Below are positions 62,550 through 64,000 of a stretch of DNA of 64,000 nt, in pieces. Position 1 is the first letter of the stretch; every line of letters starts with the position of its first letter. The DNA comes from Ferruginibacter sp. (GTDB taxonomy: Bacteria > Bacteroidota > Bacteroidia > Chitinophagales > Chitinophagaceae): the NCBI GenBank assembly GCA_014379625.1, contig JACMLJ010000036.1, forward strand, positions 83,974 through 147,973, given 5' to 3'. The position numbers and the translations under genes are program-made. The notes beneath the pieces were generated by a model that was not told the DNA's origin, did no database searches, and was given only the letters and a program-made list of their open reading frames with translations.

Positions 62550-62978
62550 ATGGCAAAAGCACAAGCCGGTAAGGCGCAGGGCGGCAAAGCACAAGGTGGC
62601 AAAGCATCGTCTAAAAAAAGAGTTGTAAAAGTAGAAAGTTACGGGGATGCCCATGTAACCGCCAGTTTTAACAACATCATCATCAGTTTAACCAATAAGC
62701 AGGGACAGGTTATTTCGTGGGCAAGCGCCGGTAAAATGGGTTTCAGAGGTAGTAAAAAAAATACCCCTTACGCTGCGCAGATGGCTGCATCTGATGCCGC
62801 TAAAGTTGCATTGGACGCAGGTTTAAAAAGAGTGGATGTTTTCGTAAAAGGTCCGGGTTCGGGTCGTGAAGGCGCTATCAGGGCCTTGTCACAATCTGGC
62901 ATCGAGATCAATATGATCAAAGACGTTACACCATTACCACACAACGGTTGTCGCCCTCCAAAGAAGAGAAGGGTATAG
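62550..62978 (+). CDS. rpsK: 30S ribosomal protein S11
   Basis: This protein is in the platform of the small subunit. It has 142 residues; the core from about residue 25 is standard, with [19 protein letters not shown], the [14 protein letters not shown] loop and the end [11 protein letters not shown]. The N-terminus is extended by a repeated AQGGKA sequence (about residues 3-18), coded by near-identical DNA repeats, which is longer than in most bacteria. The extension is basic and probably disordered. Confidence 0.97.
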   Translation: MAKAQAGKAQGGKAQGGKASSKKRVVKVESYGDAHVTASFNNIIISLTNKQGQVISWASAGKMGFRGSKKNTPYAAQMAASDAAKVALDAGLKRVDVFVKGPGSGREGAIRALSQSGIEINMIKDVTPLPHNGCRPPKKRRV

Positions 62979-63110
62979 CCACCATCCCCTAAAAGGGAGT
63001 AAGTAAGGCTTTATATCATTTATAGAATATTATTTTTTCAAGCCGGTTAAGATTTAATTTTTAGATTTTTTATAATCTTACCCGGGAACTCAAAAATCTA
63101 CACATAAACA

Positions 63111-63716
63111 ATGGCAAGGTACACAGGTCCCAAAACAAAGATCTCCAGGATTTTCGGAGAACCTATTACAGGTAACGGCAAGTGGTTAACTAAAAACAGT
63201 AACCCCCCCGGTATGCACGGTGCAAACCGTAAACGCAAAACCTTAGGCGAATACGCCTTACAGTTACGTGAAAAGCAAAAAGCGAAATATACCTACGGTT
63301 TGCTGGAAAAGCAATTCCGCAAAACATTTGATGAAGCCGCCAGGCGTAAAGGCGTTACAGGTGAAAACCTGATTAAATTATTAGAAGCCCGTTTGGACAA
63401 TGTTGTTTTTCGCATGGGCATCGCACCAAGCCGCCAGGCTGCACGCCAGTTGGTTAGTCACAAGCATATTACGGTTAACGGGGAAGTATTGAACGTTCCT
63501 TCTTATTCAATGAAACCAGGTGAAACCATCGGGTTGAAAAATAAGAGTGCCGTTAATACCGCTATCACAGGTAATGTCCGTGGTAAAAACACAAAATTCA
63601 ACTGGATCGACTTTAACGAAACCGAACTGAAGGGTACTTTTATTGCATACCCGGAAAGAGAAAGTGTTCCTGAGAATATCAAGGAGCAGTTGATCGTGGA
63701 ATTGTATAGCAAGTAA
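63111..63716 (+). CDS. rpsD: 30S ribosomal protein S4
   Basis: This primary 16S rRNA binder also controls the alpha operon in some bacteria. It has 201 residues. Features are the N-terminal MARYTGPKTKISRIFGEPI without zinc Cys residues, the PPGMHGANRKRK segment, and the S4 RNA-binding domain (LLEARLDNVVFRMGIA, RQLVSHKHITVNG). It lies 132 bases after rpsK. Confidence 0.97.
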   Translation: MARYTGPKTKISRIFGEPITGNGKWLTKNSNPPGMHGANRKRKTLGEYALQLREKQKAKYTYGLLEKQFRKTFDEAARRKGVTGENLIKLLEARLDNVVFRMGIAPSRQAARQLVSHKHITVNGEVLNVPSYSMKPGETIGLKNKSAVNTAITGNVRGKNTKFNWIDFNETELKGTFIAYPERESVPENIKEQLIVELYSK

Positions 63717-63723
63717 AGAGTGG

Positions 63724-63778
63724 ATGGTCAATGGTGAATAGTGAATATATTCAAATAGCGGAACTATTCATTTACCAT
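63724..63778. repeat. Inverted low-complexity repeat between rpsD and rpoA
   Basis: The left part is ATGGTCAATGGTGAATAGTGAAT (63724-63746). The right part ends ACTATTCATTTACCAT (63763-63778) and pairs imperfectly with it, including AATAGT/ACTATT. It belongs to the CAATGGTGAAT word family seen elsewhere in the window. It lies inside an essential operon. Confidence 0.55.
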
Positions 63779-63887
63779 AGTAAAAGTTGCCCATAGCTGA
63801 AAAAGTACAAGTGAGTGACACAACAATGACGGGTAATGATCAAATGCCCGACGAGAAAAATTTTAAACATTAAAACAAAGGATACAA

Positions 63888-64000
63888 ATGGCCATTTTAA
63901 ATTTTGTTAAGCCCGATAAGATTGTACTTCAGAAAGCAAATGATTTTGAAGCACAGTTTGAATTTCGTCCGCTTGAACCTGGTTATGGTGTAACGATTGG
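63888..64000 (+). CDS. rpoA: DNA-directed RNA polymerase alpha subunit (partial, cut by window end)
   Basis: Only the first 37 codons are in the window: [20 protein letters not shown], then [13 protein letters not shown]. The last part is the conserved start of the alpha N-terminal domain used for dimerisation. Its place after rpsD is the normal order in the alpha operon. rplQ is expected to follow. Confidence 0.95.
   Translation, partial: MAILNFVKPDKIVLQKANDFEAQFEFRPLEPGYGVTI

Noticed and set aside
1..64000. tRNA, rRNA, tmRNA or known riboswitch
   Set aside because: No T-loop, rRNA core or named riboswitch consensus was recognised on either strand; a covariance-model scan would be the proper test.

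Overview
The window reads as chromosome of a Bacteroidota bacterium, most likely of the Chitinophagaceae. The signs are a SusC/SusD pair, proteins ending in type IX secretion (Por) sorting domains, many lipoproteins with Cys signal peptides, a YtxJ-type bacillithiol-system protein, a DUF6580 membrane protein, few Shine-Dalgarno sites, and promoters of the Bacteroidota type (TTG, about 20 bases, TAnnTTTG). The family-level call is inference; no rRNA gene is present to confirm it. No tRNA, rRNA, CRISPR array, prophage or intact transposase was found.

Layout. 1-5.1 kb: nitrogen assimilation (glutamate synthase small subunit, ammonium transporter, outer-membrane beta-barrel). 5.2-14 kb, minus strand: SusC-SusD followed by a large ASPIC/UnbV-VCBS lipoprotein. 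14.4-18.6 kb: a 1409-residue secreted adhesin-like protein with a Por sorting signal. 18.7-27 kb: PEP carboxylase (oxaloacetate supply) divergent from thrA-thrB-thrC. The thr genes are preceded by an attenuator-like leader and interrupted by a 257-bp inverted-repeat element. 27-36.3 kb: housekeeping and small genes (YiiX-like hydrolase, YtxJ with a tiny lipoprotein, DnaQ-like exonuclease, dolichol-phosphate-mannose-synthase-like transferase, XerD-like recombinase, YkgJ-like protein, YraN, DUF6580, RNase HI, acyl-CoA carboxylase beta). 36.7-44.2 kb, minus strand: a secreted NHL propeller and a four-gene phosphorelay (five-PAS hybrid kinase, HPt, sigma-54 regulator, REC-HPt). 44.4-61.4 kb: LOG-family protein, LuxE-like protein, UbiA-like membrane protein, M42 peptidase, YoeB toxin-antitoxin pair, TonB receptor, ribulose-phosphate epimerase, TPR and TolB-like proteins, phosphoesterase, FkbM methyltransferase, homogentisate dioxygenase, and a secreted cupredoxin. 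61.5-64 kb: start of the alpha ribosomal operon (infA-rpmJ-rpsM-rpsK-rpsD-rpoA), cut by the window edge.

The most unusual content is between genes. There is a MITE-like element with 18-bp terminal inverted repeats and a 10-bp flanking direct repeat between thrB and thrC. Upstream of thrA is a leader ORF with four Thr codons in its last 11 sense codons and two mutually exclusive RNA pairings. A 30-base dyad occurs in two distant spacers. Two hairpins, one terminator-like, lie inside the rpsM-rpsK spacer. Several families of short low-complexity repeats recur in spacers on both strands.
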